A stretch of DNA of 64,000 nucleotides from Calothrix sp. NIES-4101 (lineage in GTDB: Bacteria > Cyanobacteriota > Cyanobacteriia > Cyanobacteriales > Nostocaceae), in contig AP018280.1 of assembly GCA_004296455.1 (NCBI GenBank), positions 6,064,794 to 6,128,793 of the forward strand, read 5' to 3'. Of this stretch, positions 15,775-24,232 are shown piece by piece; position 1 is the stretch's first letter; each line of letters starts with the position of its first letter. The position numbers were made by a program, and so were the translations under genes. The notes beneath the pieces are model-generated. The model had not been told where the DNA came from and ran no database searches. It saw only the letters and a program-made list of their open reading frames with translations.

Positions 15775-18321
15775 TTAATAAATGTAAGCAATCGTAACAC
15801 CAGTGCCACCATCTGCTTGGGCTGCGGCTTCAAATCGGCTGACTCTTGGGTGTTGACGCAAAAATTCATGGACACCTTCCCGGAGTTTGCCTGTGCCATG
15901 TCCGTGAATAATCCAGATTGCTCCACTAGCTTCAGAAATCGCTTTGTCTACAATTATTTCCGAGTCAGCTACCCGTTTTCCGCGCAAATCAACAGTATTT
16001 TTGGAAGTACGAATAATTGGGACTTCAACGGGTGGAACTACTTCGGGAACTTTCTTGCCTGCGTCCCCACGTCCCCGCGTCTTCTCGACTGGTTCCGGCT
16101 TTTTCCCATCTAGCGACTCAATATCTGCCAATTTCACGGTCATTTTCATGATGCCAAAGCGAACGTTTAATTCTCCATCTTCATTGGGTACTGTGATTAC
16201 TTCCGCAGTTTGCCCTAATTTGGAGATGCGAATGCGATCGCCGACTTTCGGCATAAAACCCACAGGTTTGGCTGGAGAATGCTGTTTCTGGCTAAATTTT
16301 GCGGAAATTTGATTTAAGGCATTTGTTGCCTGTTGGGCATTTTGGGCGGTGGGAGTACCCTGTTGTAGACGACGGATAACTTGGGCTATTTCACCTTTAG
16401 CTTGAGTGATTGCCTGCTGGACTGCAACTTCTTGCTCGGCTTTCAGGGATTTTTCCCGCTCTTCTAAATTAGTTGCTTTCTCGGATACCTCTTTGTAGAG
16501 TTTCTCGGCTTGCTGTAATAATTTCTGAGCTTCTGCAGCTTTGGTTTCCTGGCGTTTGCGTTGAGCTTCCAACCCCGCAATAACTTCATTGACTTCATCA
16601 TTTGCGCCACCCATTTCCTGCTTGGCGGCGGCGACGACTTCCGCTTTTAAACCCAAACGACGAGCGATCGCTAAGGCATTAGAACGTCCAGGAATGCCCC
16701 ACAGCAAGCGATAGGTTGGTGACAGGGTTGTTTCATCAAATTCCACGGATGCATTTTCAAACCGTTCGTCTTGATATTTTAAGGCTTTGAGTTCGCCAAA
16801 GTGGGTACTTGCCATTGTCAGCAGCGCATTGTCCGCAAGATAACGCAGCAAGGAAATAGCTAGGGCACTACCCTCCACTGGATCGGTTCCGGCTCCGACT
16901 TCATCCAGAAGAATGAGTGAGGATGGTGATGGGCAGAGAGTGGAATCTGGAGAGGCAGAGACAGAGATATCTACTCCATTTCCTACATCTATCTCCGCGT
17001 CCCCACGTCCCCGCGTCCCCACGTCTCCATTTCCTACCTCTATCTCAGCGTCCCCACGTCCCCGCATCCCCACGTCTCCATTCCCCAATGCCGCTAAAAT
17101 CCGACTAATCCTGCGAATATGACCGGAAAAGGTCGATAAGCTTTGCTGAAGCGATTGTTCATCGCCAATATCTGCCAGTATCAAATCAAACCACGGCAAC
17201 TCGACAGGCTCCCGTGCAGGGATGAATAAACCGACTTTTGCCATCAATGCAGCTAAAGCGAGTGTCTTTAAAGTTACGGTTTTGCCACCAGTATTTGGTC
17301 CAGTAATTGTGACAACTCGGATTTCTGGCTGCACCAGCATATCCACCGGGATAACATCGTGCCCTTGTTCGTGCTGATTTTGCCAGACTAACAAAGGATG
17401 TCTTAATTGCCGTAAAGTAATATTTTCCCGATTGTCGCGATTAATAAAGCGGGGAGGATTGGCTTTGAGCCAGTAGCTATAACGGGATTTTGCGGTGGCT
17501 AAATCTAAAGTTGTAACAATGGCTAAAAGTCTCTCTAAATCGGGCTTGACTGCGGCAACTTCTTCAGTTAGCTTACGCCGAATTGCTTCAGTTTCCACCT
17601 CTTCGCGGCGGATGAGTTGCCGAAGTTGGTTCCCCATGGGGACAACAGAATTGGGTTCAACATATAAAGTTACGCCACTTGTGGAGGTGTCGTGAACGAT
17701 ACCAGGAATTACGTCTTTATGCGAGGCTTTCACCGGAATCACAAAGCGATCGCCACGTTGGGTAATAATTTGTTCTTGTACCGCATTGGATTTCACCTGC
17801 ATGATGTTATGCAGCTTTTGGGTGATTTGACTGCGGACTTTTCGCAGTTCGGCACGGATATCACCCAGTTTTGGACTAGCGCGATCGGCAACTTGCCCAC
17901 GTTCATCGATACATCGGTGGATTTCCTGCTCAATCTCCGGATACGTCCGCAGTTCTGCCACCAAGTCAGTTAAAATTGTCAAATCTTCGTGGCTATCGAT
18001 GACACGCCGTAAATTACGTGTCCCCGCCAAAGTAGTCGCGATCGCCAGTAATTCATCTCCCGCCAAAATTCCTTGGAGTTCCGCCCGTTCGAGGGAATCC
18101 CCAATATCTTGAATCCCCTCAAAGGATAAACCAGAGGTGAGACGACTTTCGAGTTCGTATACTTCTTTTGTTTGTGTGAGTAACTGCTCGCTTTCGGCTT
18201 GCGAGCCAGGAATTTGCAGATGACGAGATGCGATCGCGCCTAACTTTGTCGCCGCAAAAGTAGACAAATGCTGGCACAGACGCGACCATTCGAGTAGTTC
18301 TAGGGTTTCAGATTGAATCAA
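15775..18321 (-). CDS. mutS2: MutS2 (Smr-domain DNA/ribosome-rescue ATPase) with repeat-derived insertions
   Basis: About 848 aa; no ATG is available, so a TTG at 18321 (L-IQSETLELLEW) or 18357 must start it. Walker A is at about residue 340 (TGPNTGGKTVTLKTLAL), signature region STFSGHIRRIS at about 400, and Walker B ILLDEVGAGTDP at about 470. A coiled clamp (about 560-650) and a C-terminal Smr domain (VDLRGKR, HGHGTGKLREGVHEFLR) follow. MutS2 proteins act in recombination control or in splitting collided ribosomes. Between the signature and Walker B lies a foreign-looking insert of about 55 residues containing two 17-residue repeats (NGDVGxRGRGDAEIxVG). A shorter piece, TRGRGDAG, sits in the linker before Smr. 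Both are encoded by G-rich repeat DNA. The core motifs remain intact. Confidence 0.93.
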   Translation of the reverse strand: MIQSETLELLEWSRLCQHLSTFAATKLGAIASRHLQIPGSQAESEQLLTQTKEVYELESRLTSGLSFEGIQDIGDSLERAELQGILAGDELLAIATTLAGTRNLRRVIDSHEDLTILTDLVAELRTYPEIEQEIHRCIDERGQVADRASPKLGDIRAELRKVRSQITQKLHNIMQVKSNAVQEQIITQRGDRFVIPVKASHKDVIPGIVHDTSTSGVTLYVEPNSVVPMGNQLRQLIRREEVETEAIRRKLTEEVAAVKPDLERLLAIVTTLDLATAKSRYSYWLKANPPRFINRDNRENITLRQLRHPLLVWQNQHEQGHDVIPVDMLVQPEIRVVTITGPNTGGKTVTLKTLALAALMAKVGLFIPAREPVELPWFDLILADIGDEQSLQQSLSTFSGHIRRISRILAALGNGDVGMRGRGDAEIEVGNGDVGTRGRGDAEIDVGNGVDISVSASPDSTLCPSPSSLILLDEVGAGTDPVEGSALAISLLRYLADNALLTMASTHFGELKALKYQDERFENASVEFDETTLSPTYRLLWGIPGRSNALAIARRLGLKAEVVAAAKQEMGGANDEVNEVIAGLEAQRKRQETKAAEAQKLLQQAEKLYKEVSEKATNLEEREKSLKAEQEVAVQQAITQAKGEIAQVIRRLQQGTPTAQNAQQATNALNQISAKFSQKQHSPAKPVGFMPKVGDRIRISKLGQTAEVITVPNEDGELNVRFGIMKMTVKLADIESLDGKKPEPVEKTRGRGDAGKKVPEVVPPVEVPIIRTSKNTVDLRGKRVADSEIIVDKAISEASGAIWIIHGHGTGKLREGVHEFLRQHPRVSRFEAAAQADGGTGVTIAYIY
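16976..17077 (-). repeat. 51-bp tandem repeat (two units) inside mutS2
   Basis: Units 16976-17026 and 17027-17077 are each 51 bp and differ at only a few positions; a third partial start (CCATTCCCC) follows. On the coding strand they are G-rich with the recurring GGGGACGTGGGGAC pattern, and because 51 is divisible by three they add two 17-residue blocks without shifting the frame. Confidence 0.9.
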
Positions 18322-18420
18322 GGGAGTCAAAGGGGAAATCTTAAATAATGTTAACAATATTCAGTGGTTCTAATACTTATCCATTGGGTGTAATTTGTTT
18401 TGTGTCACTTTTCCTGCGTT

Positions 18421-18448
18421 AATGACCAATGACAAATGACTAATGCCC
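18421..18448 (+). repeat. Short heptamer repeat upstream of guaB3
   Basis: AATGACC, AATGACA, AATGACT and AATGCCC form four consecutive 7-base units in the mutS2-guaB3 divergent spacer. Confidence 0.6.
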
Positions 18449-18534
18449 ATATAACCATATATTAGAAAAAAAATCGCTCCAAGTACCCCCACTATTTGAT
18501 ACCCTAGCTTAAACAGATTTGGGAACTTAGCAGC

Positions 18535-19698
18535 GTGGAAATTCAAATAGGACGGGGAAAAACTGCCCGCAGAGCATATGGTATTGATGAAATTGCTCTA
18601 TGCCCTGGAAATCGAACACTCGATCCCAGTTTAGCGGATACAAGATGGAGCATTGGCAATATTGAGCGGGAAATTCCCATTATTGCCAGTGCGATGGATG
18701 GTGTAGTCGATGTCCGCATGGCGGTGGCTTTATCGAAATTGGGTGCATTGGGCGTGCTCAACCTCGAAGGAATCCAAACTCGCTACGAAAATCCAGAGCC
18801 AATTTTAGACCGCATTGCCTCGGTTGGCAAAGATGAATTTGTTGGGTTGATGCAGGAATTGTATGCGGAACCAATTAAACCTGAACTAATTACACAAAGA
18901 ATTAAAGAAATTAAACAGCAGGGCGGTATTGCCGCAGTCAGTGCTACCCCCGCAGGAGCCAGTAAATTTGCCAAAACAGTCGCAGAAGCCGGGGCTGATT
19001 TGTTTTTTGTCCAAGCCACGGTGGTTTCGACAGCCCATTTATCACCGGATGCGGTTGTGAATCTGGACTTGGCAAATTTTTGTCAAGATATGCCAATGCC
19101 TGTAATCTTGGGTAACTGCGTCACTTATGAAGTCACTTTGAATTTGCTTAAAGCTGGCGCAGCTGGTGTATTGGTAGGTATTGGCCCTGGTGCAGCTTGT
19201 ACTTCGCGAGGTGTATTAGGTGTGGGAGTACCTCAAGCCACAGCAATTTCTGATTGTGCTGCTGCCCGTGATGACTTTTTTAGCGAAACTGGGAAGTATG
19301 TTCCGGTGATTGCCGATGGTGGTTTAATTACGGGTGGTGACATCTGTAAATGTATTGCCTGTGGAGCCGATGGTGTGATGATTGGTTCGCCCTTTGCGCG
19401 TGCGGCAGAAGCCCCGGGACGCGGTTTCCATTGGGGTATGGCAACACCTAGCCCAGTTTTACCTCGTGGGACTCGGATTCGCGTTGCTACCACAGGTTCT
19501 TTAGAGCAAATTCTCCGGGGACCCGCAGGACTAGACGATGGCACGCATAACCTATTGGGAGCCTTAAAGACTAGTATGGGAACTTTGGGTGCAAAAAATA
19601 TTAAAGAAATGCAACAAGTCGAAGTAGTTATTGCACCTTCGTTACTTACTGAAGGAAAAGTTTACCAAAAAGCTCAACAATTAGGGATGGGAAAATAA
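18535..19698 (+). CDS. guaB3: GuaB3 family IMP dehydrogenase-related protein
   Basis: 387 aa, GTG start at 18535. The IMPDH barrel is recognised by IPIIASAMDGVVDVRMAVAL, the catalytic loop GPGAACTSRGVLGVGVPQ with its cysteine at about residue 222, and PVIADGGLITGGDICKCIACGADGVMIGSPFA. There is no CBS-domain insertion, and the length of about 387 aa fits the short GuaB3 subgroup of cyanobacteria and actinobacteria rather than canonical GuaB (about 490). IMPDH activity would oxidise IMP to XMP in GMP synthesis. The downstream Yfr1 RNA and trxA reproduce a gene order conserved in cyanobacteria. Confidence 0.92.
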   Translation: MEIQIGRGKTARRAYGIDEIALCPGNRTLDPSLADTRWSIGNIEREIPIIASAMDGVVDVRMAVALSKLGALGVLNLEGIQTRYENPEPILDRIASVGKDEFVGLMQELYAEPIKPELITQRIKEIKQQGGIAAVSATPAGASKFAKTVAEAGADLFFVQATVVSTAHLSPDAVVNLDLANFCQDMPMPVILGNCVTYEVTLNLLKAGAAGVLVGIGPGAACTSRGVLGVGVPQATAISDCAAARDDFFSETGKYVPVIADGGLITGGDICKCIACGADGVMIGSPFARAAEAPGRGFHWGMATPSPVLPRGTRIRVATTGSLEQILRGPAGLDDGTHNLLGALKTSMGTLGAKNIKEMQQVEVVIAPSLLTEGKVYQKAQQLGMGK

Positions 19699-19898
19699 GA
19701 AGAGAAAGAGTAAAAGGGAAAGGGAAAAAGGCATTAGAGGAGATTGAGACAAAAAATCAGAAAATTGAAGATTAAAGATCATTTCTTTAGCTTTTCCCCT
19801 TTGCCTTGATTTTTACCCTATTTTTCATCTTTGATCAAATTATTCAAGAAATTTTTTCAGACTCGCAAACAATCTCTGGAAAAATTTCATATGTCGCC

Positions 19899-19904
19899 TA
19901 CAAT
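19899..19904 (+). promoter_or_regulatory. -10 element of yfr1
   Basis: TACAAT is seven bases before the predicted 5' end of Yfr1. No good TTGACA-like -35 is visible, so another activator-independent element or extended contacts may be used. Confidence 0.55.
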
Positions 19905-19911
19905 AGAGATA

Positions 19912-19980
19912 GCGGAGACGCATGTTTCCGTTCACTCCTCACACCACACTCCGCCCGGACTACTGTTCGGGCGGTTCCTT
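19912..19980 (+). ncRNA. yfr1: Yfr1 regulatory small RNA
   Basis: The unpaired core ACTCCTCACACCACACT (about 19933-19949) is the hallmark of Yfr1. It is preceded by a small stem GGAGAC/GTTTCC and followed by the strong terminator stem CCGCCCG/CGGGCGG (to about 19974) and TTCCTT. The position between guaB3 and trxA is the conserved location of this RNA in cyanobacteria. A -10-like TACAAT lies at 19899-19904, placing the start near 19911. Yfr1 is known to base-pair through its CU/CA-rich core with outer-membrane protein mRNAs. Ends are estimated from the structure. Confidence 0.95.
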
Positions 19981-20173
19981 ATGTAGGCTTAGTGAATGGA
20001 AATTGAGGAAAGATAATTTGTAATGCCCCAATAGTCTCAAAATCATCCTACACAATATAAATAAATTCTAAAGGTAGTTGTAAATGTATATGCACTAGTC
20101 CGAAGCAGTGCATTTCACTGTGGTAGAATTTTCACAAAAATCAAAAACAATAATAGGCATAAGGTTTCAAGGC

Positions 20174-20497
20174 ATGTCAGCAGCCGCACAAGTTACCGAC
20201 TCTACTTTCAAGCAGGAAGTACTAGACAGCGAAGTCCCTGTTCTAGTTGATTTTTGGGCACCCTGGTGCGGTCCCTGCCGCATGGTAGCCCCTGTTGTGG
20301 ATGAAATTTCCGCTCAGTACGAAGGGCAACTCAAGGTTGTCAAAGTTAACACTGATGAGAATCCCAATGTTGCCAGCCAGTATGGTATCCGCAGTATTCC
20401 GACTTTGATGATTTTTAAAGGTGGACAAAAAGTTGATATGGTTGTCGGAGCTGTTCCGAAAACTACATTAGCAAACACTTTGGAAAAGTATCTGTAA
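20174..20497 (+). CDS. trxA: Thioredoxin
   Basis: 107 aa from ATG 20174 ([17 protein letters not shown]). The redox-active site is WCGPC at residues 31-35, followed by the conserved [16 protein letters not shown] and cis-Pro region [13 protein letters not shown]. This is a standard-length cytoplasmic m-type thioredoxin reducing target disulfides. An in-frame upstream extension from 20108 is not needed and would exceed the family length. It follows Yfr1 and is closed by a hairpin terminator at 20565. Confidence 0.97.
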   Translation: MSAAAQVTDSTFKQEVLDSEVPVLVDFWAPWCGPCRMVAPVVDEISAQYEGQLKVVKVNTDENPNVASQYGIRSIPTLMIFKGGQKVDMVVGAVPKTTLANTLEKYL

Positions 20498-20564
20498 AGT
20501 TAAGTAATTTTGTAGAAAAGAACGTGGGAGTCAGCAAGAGTTTTGCGGTAAGTTGCTTTCAGTC

Positions 20565-20604
20565 AAGTCATAAATTTACACGATAAATTTACATGACTTT
20601 TTTG
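20565..20604 (+). terminator. Terminator of trxA
   Basis: AAGTCAT (20565-20571) pairs with ATGACTT (20593-20599), with an inner AAATTTA/TAAATTT extension, and is followed by TTTTTTG. Confidence 0.75.
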
Positions 20605-20897
20605 TGGCAGCGATCGCTATTACTTTTAGTACTTAACTTAACTTTGCTCAATCACATAAATCCTGGTTGTGTAATCACTAGTTATCCTGGCTCCTTTTTG
20701 ATTTTTTAGCTCGCCAAAGAATCCCCTACAGGAATTAGAAGTCAAAAATCAGAAATCAAAATTCATTGTGAATTTTGTCTGACTAAATTGAGATTAGTGT
20801 AAAAAACTACCTTAATCATTTTGACTCCTAAGTCTTGTTTTCTAGATAATTCTTGATTTGTATCAGAATGACTTTAGGTTTAATTAACTAGATACTA

Positions 20898-20930
20898 CGT
20901 CTTTAGTGACACAGCTAAAGACGCTTTTTT
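20898..20930 (+). terminator. Orphan rho-independent terminator
   Basis: CGTCTTTAG (20898-20906) pairs perfectly with CTAAAGACG (20915-20923) over an eight-base loop and is followed by CTTTTTT. It lies about 400 bases after trxA, with no gene in between. Confidence 0.85.
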
Positions 20931-21066
20931 ATTTTGTGACTGTGTTTTAGCTATTTTGCTGAATAATTTGCATAGCTTGCTACAGTGATCGAAGTAGGTT
21001 AAGTTTGAATGGTTACTTTCTGAATGACAGTTGCTAACAAGATAAATGGCGACGATAAACGTCACC

Positions 21067-21103
21067 AGTACCTTGGTTTAAGCGAACCTAAGGTGCTTTT
21101 TGT
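21067..21103 (+). terminator. Hairpin with T-run upstream of the LOG gene
   Basis: AGTACCTTGGTT pairs with GAACCTAAGGTGCT (one wobble, one bulge) and TTTTTG follows. A second small hairpin, GACG/CGTC, precedes it at 21049-21061. It ends about 100 bases before the LOG start, so it may be a terminator of a small RNA or a leader attenuator. Confidence 0.5.
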
Positions 21104-21201
21104 TGTCAAAACGTAAAATGTATACTCCGCAGTGCGGATCATAAAATCTACATCTACATCTAATCCTCAGTAAAATATAAAGCCTTTTGGCAGCATCTCT
21201 C

Positions 21202-22272
21202 ATGACTTCGGATACGTCGTTTGAGACATTAGAGTCTCTCCAAACTGATATTGCTGAATTAATTAATCGTTTACCACAGTCAAAGCATCGGCAATTCATC
21301 CAGCAGGCACTATCAACCATTTTGCGTTTAGCTGATGATGAAGTTGAACGTCTTGATTGGAAAATCTTGTCAGCTTCCTTGGCTGATATGGAACGTGGTT
21401 TTCAGATGTTTTACAATTACCGACATGTACGGAAAGTCACGATTTTTGGTTCAGCGCGTCTTTCGCCAACAACACCAGAATATAAGATGGCGCTGGAATT
21501 TGCCCGTCGGGTAGCCGAGTTAGGTTTTATGGTGATGACTGGTGGTGGTGGTGGAATTATGCAAGCTGGGCATGAAGGTGCTGGGCGGGAAAATTCCTTT
21601 GGTTTGAATATTCAGTTACCATTTGAACAGCAAGCGAATCCGTATATTGAAGGCGATCGCAAATTAATTCATTTCAAATATTTCTTCACCCGGAAGTTGT
21701 TTTTGCTCAAGGAAAGCGATGCTGTCGCTGTTTTTGCAGGTGGTTTTGGGACTCAAGATGAAGTCTTCGAGTGTATGACTTTAAGCCAAACTGGTAAATT
21801 TGGGCCTGTCCCTTTAGTGTTAATTGATCATCCTGGTGGTGATTATTGGTACTCATGGAGTCAGTATGTTGATAAACATTTACTGCAAACTGGTTTAGTC
21901 AGTCCTGAAGACCCAAGTTTGTATACCATCACCGACAATATAGATGTTGCTTGTGATGCGATTATTAAATTTTTCCAAGTTTATCATTCGAGTCGGTATG
22001 TCAATAACAGGCTAGTAATTCGTCTCAAATCAGATTTATCTGATGCTGAAGTTGACCAGCTTAATGTCGATTTTAGTGATATTCTCGTCCAAGGTAAAAT
22101 TGAAAAGACTCAAGCATTACCCCAGGAAGGACAAGACGAAACTTACAATCTGCCTCGTTTAATATTGAGCTTTAACCAACGCGATTTAGGGCGCTTGTAT
22201 CAAATGATTGCTGCAATTAACAAAATGGGTAAACCTAGTGCTGAAGATAGGGCACATCCAGAATTGAAGTAA
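21202..22272 (+). CDS. LOG family protein (TIGR00730-like Rossmann fold)
   Basis: 356 aa from ATG 21202; a TTG at 21187 is also in frame. The LOG domain (about residues 75-260) shows GSARLSP, GGGGGIMQAGHEGAGREN and the PGGxGTxxE-type motif as AGGFGTQDEVFE. These residues bind a nucleoside monophosphate; characterised relatives are cytokinin-activating phosphoribohydrolases, formerly misnamed lysine decarboxylases. This protein is longer than the about 190-aa plant-type enzymes, with an N-terminal helical region and a C-terminal extension of about 90 residues, so the substrate cannot be named. Confidence 0.85.
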   Translation: MTSDTSFETLESLQTDIAELINRLPQSKHRQFIQQALSTILRLADDEVERLDWKILSASLADMERGFQMFYNYRHVRKVTIFGSARLSPTTPEYKMALEFARRVAELGFMVMTGGGGGIMQAGHEGAGRENSFGLNIQLPFEQQANPYIEGDRKLIHFKYFFTRKLFLLKESDAVAVFAGGFGTQDEVFECMTLSQTGKFGPVPLVLIDHPGGDYWYSWSQYVDKHLLQTGLVSPEDPSLYTITDNIDVACDAIIKFFQVYHSSRYVNNRLVIRLKSDLSDAEVDQLNVDFSDILVQGKIEKTQALPQEGQDETYNLPRLILSFNQRDLGRLYQMIAAINKMGKPSAEDRAHPELK

Positions 22273-22418
22273 TTGATTAGACTTTGGGCAAGGTAAGCTA
22301 ATCGCATTTTAGTTGCAGACAAATAGGTCTGAAATCCTGATTAACAGCGAGTTAGTCTGGAAAAATGCATGAGGATTAACTGACAAAAAAATTGAATTAA
22401 AACCAAATAATTTTAATC

Positions 22419-22448
22419 AAACCAGTTTTACATTCAAACTGGTTTTTT
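22419..22448 (+). terminator. Rho-independent terminator after the LOG gene
   Basis: AAACCAGTTT (22419-22428) pairs perfectly with AAACTGGTTT (22436-22445), then TTTT-ATTTT. It lies about 150 bases beyond the stop codon; nothing else is seen in the 22273-22656 spacer. Confidence 0.85.
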
Positions 22449-22656
22449 TATTTTGCTCAAAAATATTGCTCAAAAGTTATTTTTTATTGAGAAATTATTA
22501 TTTTCATAATTTGCTTGGGAACCATAGGGCAGTGCGGTACTTCTGCACAGAAGCAAACTAAGCCTTATTCAATTTTTAGAATCGCCTATAGATGCGGAGT
22601 AAATTCCCACGGGATGAACACAAAGAAAGCCAATATATAATTACTCACATAAAAGA

Positions 22657-24063
22657 ATGCAGAAAAAATCTACTTTAAAAACCTCCACCAGCCGTTTGAC
22701 AGCATTTTATATTGCATCATTGAGTCTTGTGGCATTTTTATCAATTGCGGGGCAAGTGGTGGTGCAGGGAATGCTCTTACAACAAGAGAAAAACTTAGAA
22801 ATAGTTAGTTTAATTAAACAACGACAGACCCTTTGTCAACAAATGACAAAGGCTGTGATGCTAATTAAGCTAGAATCTGACCCGAAGAATCGGCAGCAAC
22901 GGGTGAAGGAACTTCAAAATTTAGTTGTTAGCTGGAAAGATTCCGGTGAAAAGCTGATGGATGCGACTCAAAATATCCCTGGTTTCTCGCCAACACAAAA
23001 AAATATTTGGCAACACAAATTAGAAGAAATGAAACCTGCGGGAACAGAATTTCGTGACATCGCAGTTGAGATGATGGGTAATGGGGCACGAGAAACTTTA
23101 CTACGTCCTGGTAAAAGAAATATCACTCCCAGCAATAAATCATCAATTGCTCAGTTATTAACTGAAGAAAATACTTTGATGCAGGGTTTAGATAAAATTG
23201 CTAATTGGTATAACGAAGAAACCATCGCTGGGGTAAATCGACTCAAGCAACTGGAATATGGTTTGCTGGGGATAATGCTGTTGGTGTTATTGCTGGAGGG
23301 TTTTCTGGTGTTTCGTCCGGCTGTACAAAAAATTCAAGATACAATGTCGAAGTTGGGGGTGGCATTACATGATACCCAAGTTGCCCAAACGCAGTCGGAA
23401 AATTTACTACTAAATATTTTGCCCCAAGCGATCGCCCAAAGACTCAAGCAATCTCAAGGCAATCCCAAAACTAGTAATATGCTGATTGCGGATGGTTTTA
23501 ATGATGCCACGGTCATGTTTGCTGATATTGTTGGATTTACAGATTTATCGGGTCGCATTCCACCGCAAAAATTAGTTGATTTACTCAACCAAATATTTTC
23601 CCGCTTTGATTTACTTGCCGAGTCTTACAAATTGGAAAAAATTAAAACCATTGGTGATGCTTATATGGTTGTCGGTGGTTTACCCAATCCGCGCCCAGAT
23701 CATGCAGATGCGATCGCAAGTATGGCAATAGATATGATTGATGCGATCGCTCAATTTAATCTTGATACTGGTGAACAATTTCAAATTCGGATTGGGATTA
23801 ATAGTGGTGCTGTGGTTGCAGGTGTCATTGGGATTAAAAAATTTATTTATGACCTTTGGGGTGATACCGTAAATATTGCTAGCCGTATGGAATCTCATGG
23901 TAGTCCCGGTCGAATTCACGTTAGTGCTGATACTTTTAAGTTACTGAAAGAGAACTTTTTATTTGAAGAAAGGGGCACGATTTCCGTTAAAGGTAAAGGC
24001 GAAATGCAAACCTATTGGCTGAAAGCGAAGATAAATTCCCAACCCAGACAAATATCCCCATAA
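22657..24063 (+). CDS. Membrane adenylate cyclase (class III) with PilJ-type N-terminal domain
   Basis: 468 aa. Transmembrane helices lie at about residues 18-40 and 200-222 and enclose an extracytoplasmic helical domain of the type IV pilus methyl-accepting (PilJ N-terminal) kind (LIKQRQTLCQQMTKAVMLI). The class III cyclase domain is at about residues 285-455: ATVMFADIVGFTDLS with the metal Asp, EKIKTIGDAYMVVGG, and YDLWGDTVNIASRMES. The Lys in KIKTIGD and the Asp in YDLWG are the purine-specifying pair of adenylate rather than guanylate cyclases, so cAMP is the expected product. The N-terminus ILPQAIAQRL before the catalytic domain is the usual coupling helix. What it senses is unknown. Confidence 0.93.
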   Translation: MQKKSTLKTSTSRLTAFYIASLSLVAFLSIAGQVVVQGMLLQQEKNLEIVSLIKQRQTLCQQMTKAVMLIKLESDPKNRQQRVKELQNLVVSWKDSGEKLMDATQNIPGFSPTQKNIWQHKLEEMKPAGTEFRDIAVEMMGNGARETLLRPGKRNITPSNKSSIAQLLTEENTLMQGLDKIANWYNEETIAGVNRLKQLEYGLLGIMLLVLLLEGFLVFRPAVQKIQDTMSKLGVALHDTQVAQTQSENLLLNILPQAIAQRLKQSQGNPKTSNMLIADGFNDATVMFADIVGFTDLSGRIPPQKLVDLLNQIFSRFDLLAESYKLEKIKTIGDAYMVVGGLPNPRPDHADAIASMAIDMIDAIAQFNLDTGEQFQIRIGINSGAVVAGVIGIKKFIYDLWGDTVNIASRMESHGSPGRIHVSADTFKLLKENFLFEERGTISVKGKGEMQTYWLKAKINSQPRQISP

Positions 24064-24113
24064 ACCGATGTAAAAATGTTGGGTGTGGGAAAACACCTGC
24101 TAATACTTTTGGT

Positions 24114-24226
24114 GCGTAATATCAAGTCCACATAGATCATCAGCTATCATCAATTTTTCTCCACGTTTCCGCTTCTCAATTGATGTCAACTTCACGATTA
24201 GTCTGGAAACGAACTTGATATTACGC
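24114..24226. repeat. 113-bp MITE-like element with 14-bp perfect inverted ends
   Basis: GCGTAATATCAAGT (24114-24127) and its exact reverse complement ACTTGATATTACGC (24213-24226) bound a 113-bp segment. The interior (TTTCTCCACGTTTCCGCTTC) resembles segments at about 9522 and 54650. It fills most of the gap between the convergent cyclase and aminopeptidase genes and ends seven bases before the aminopeptidase stop codon. No transposase is present. Confidence 0.75.
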
Positions 24227-24232
24227 TGTCAG

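Larger units (their letters stand above)
20605..21201. other. Spacer between trxA and the LOG gene with two further hairpins
   Basis: No ORF is convincing. The segment contains a perfect second terminator (20898-20930) some 300 bases beyond that of trxA and another hairpin with T-run (21067-21101) just before the LOG gene. This layout would fit one or two short noncoding transcripts; no known RNA family is recognised. Confidence 0.45.

Noticed and set aside
16920-17085. Frameshift or assembly artefact in mutS2
   Set aside because: The repeat units are exactly 51 bases, the frame is kept on both sides and Walker B follows intact, so a real in-frame insertion is more likely; long-read data would settle it.
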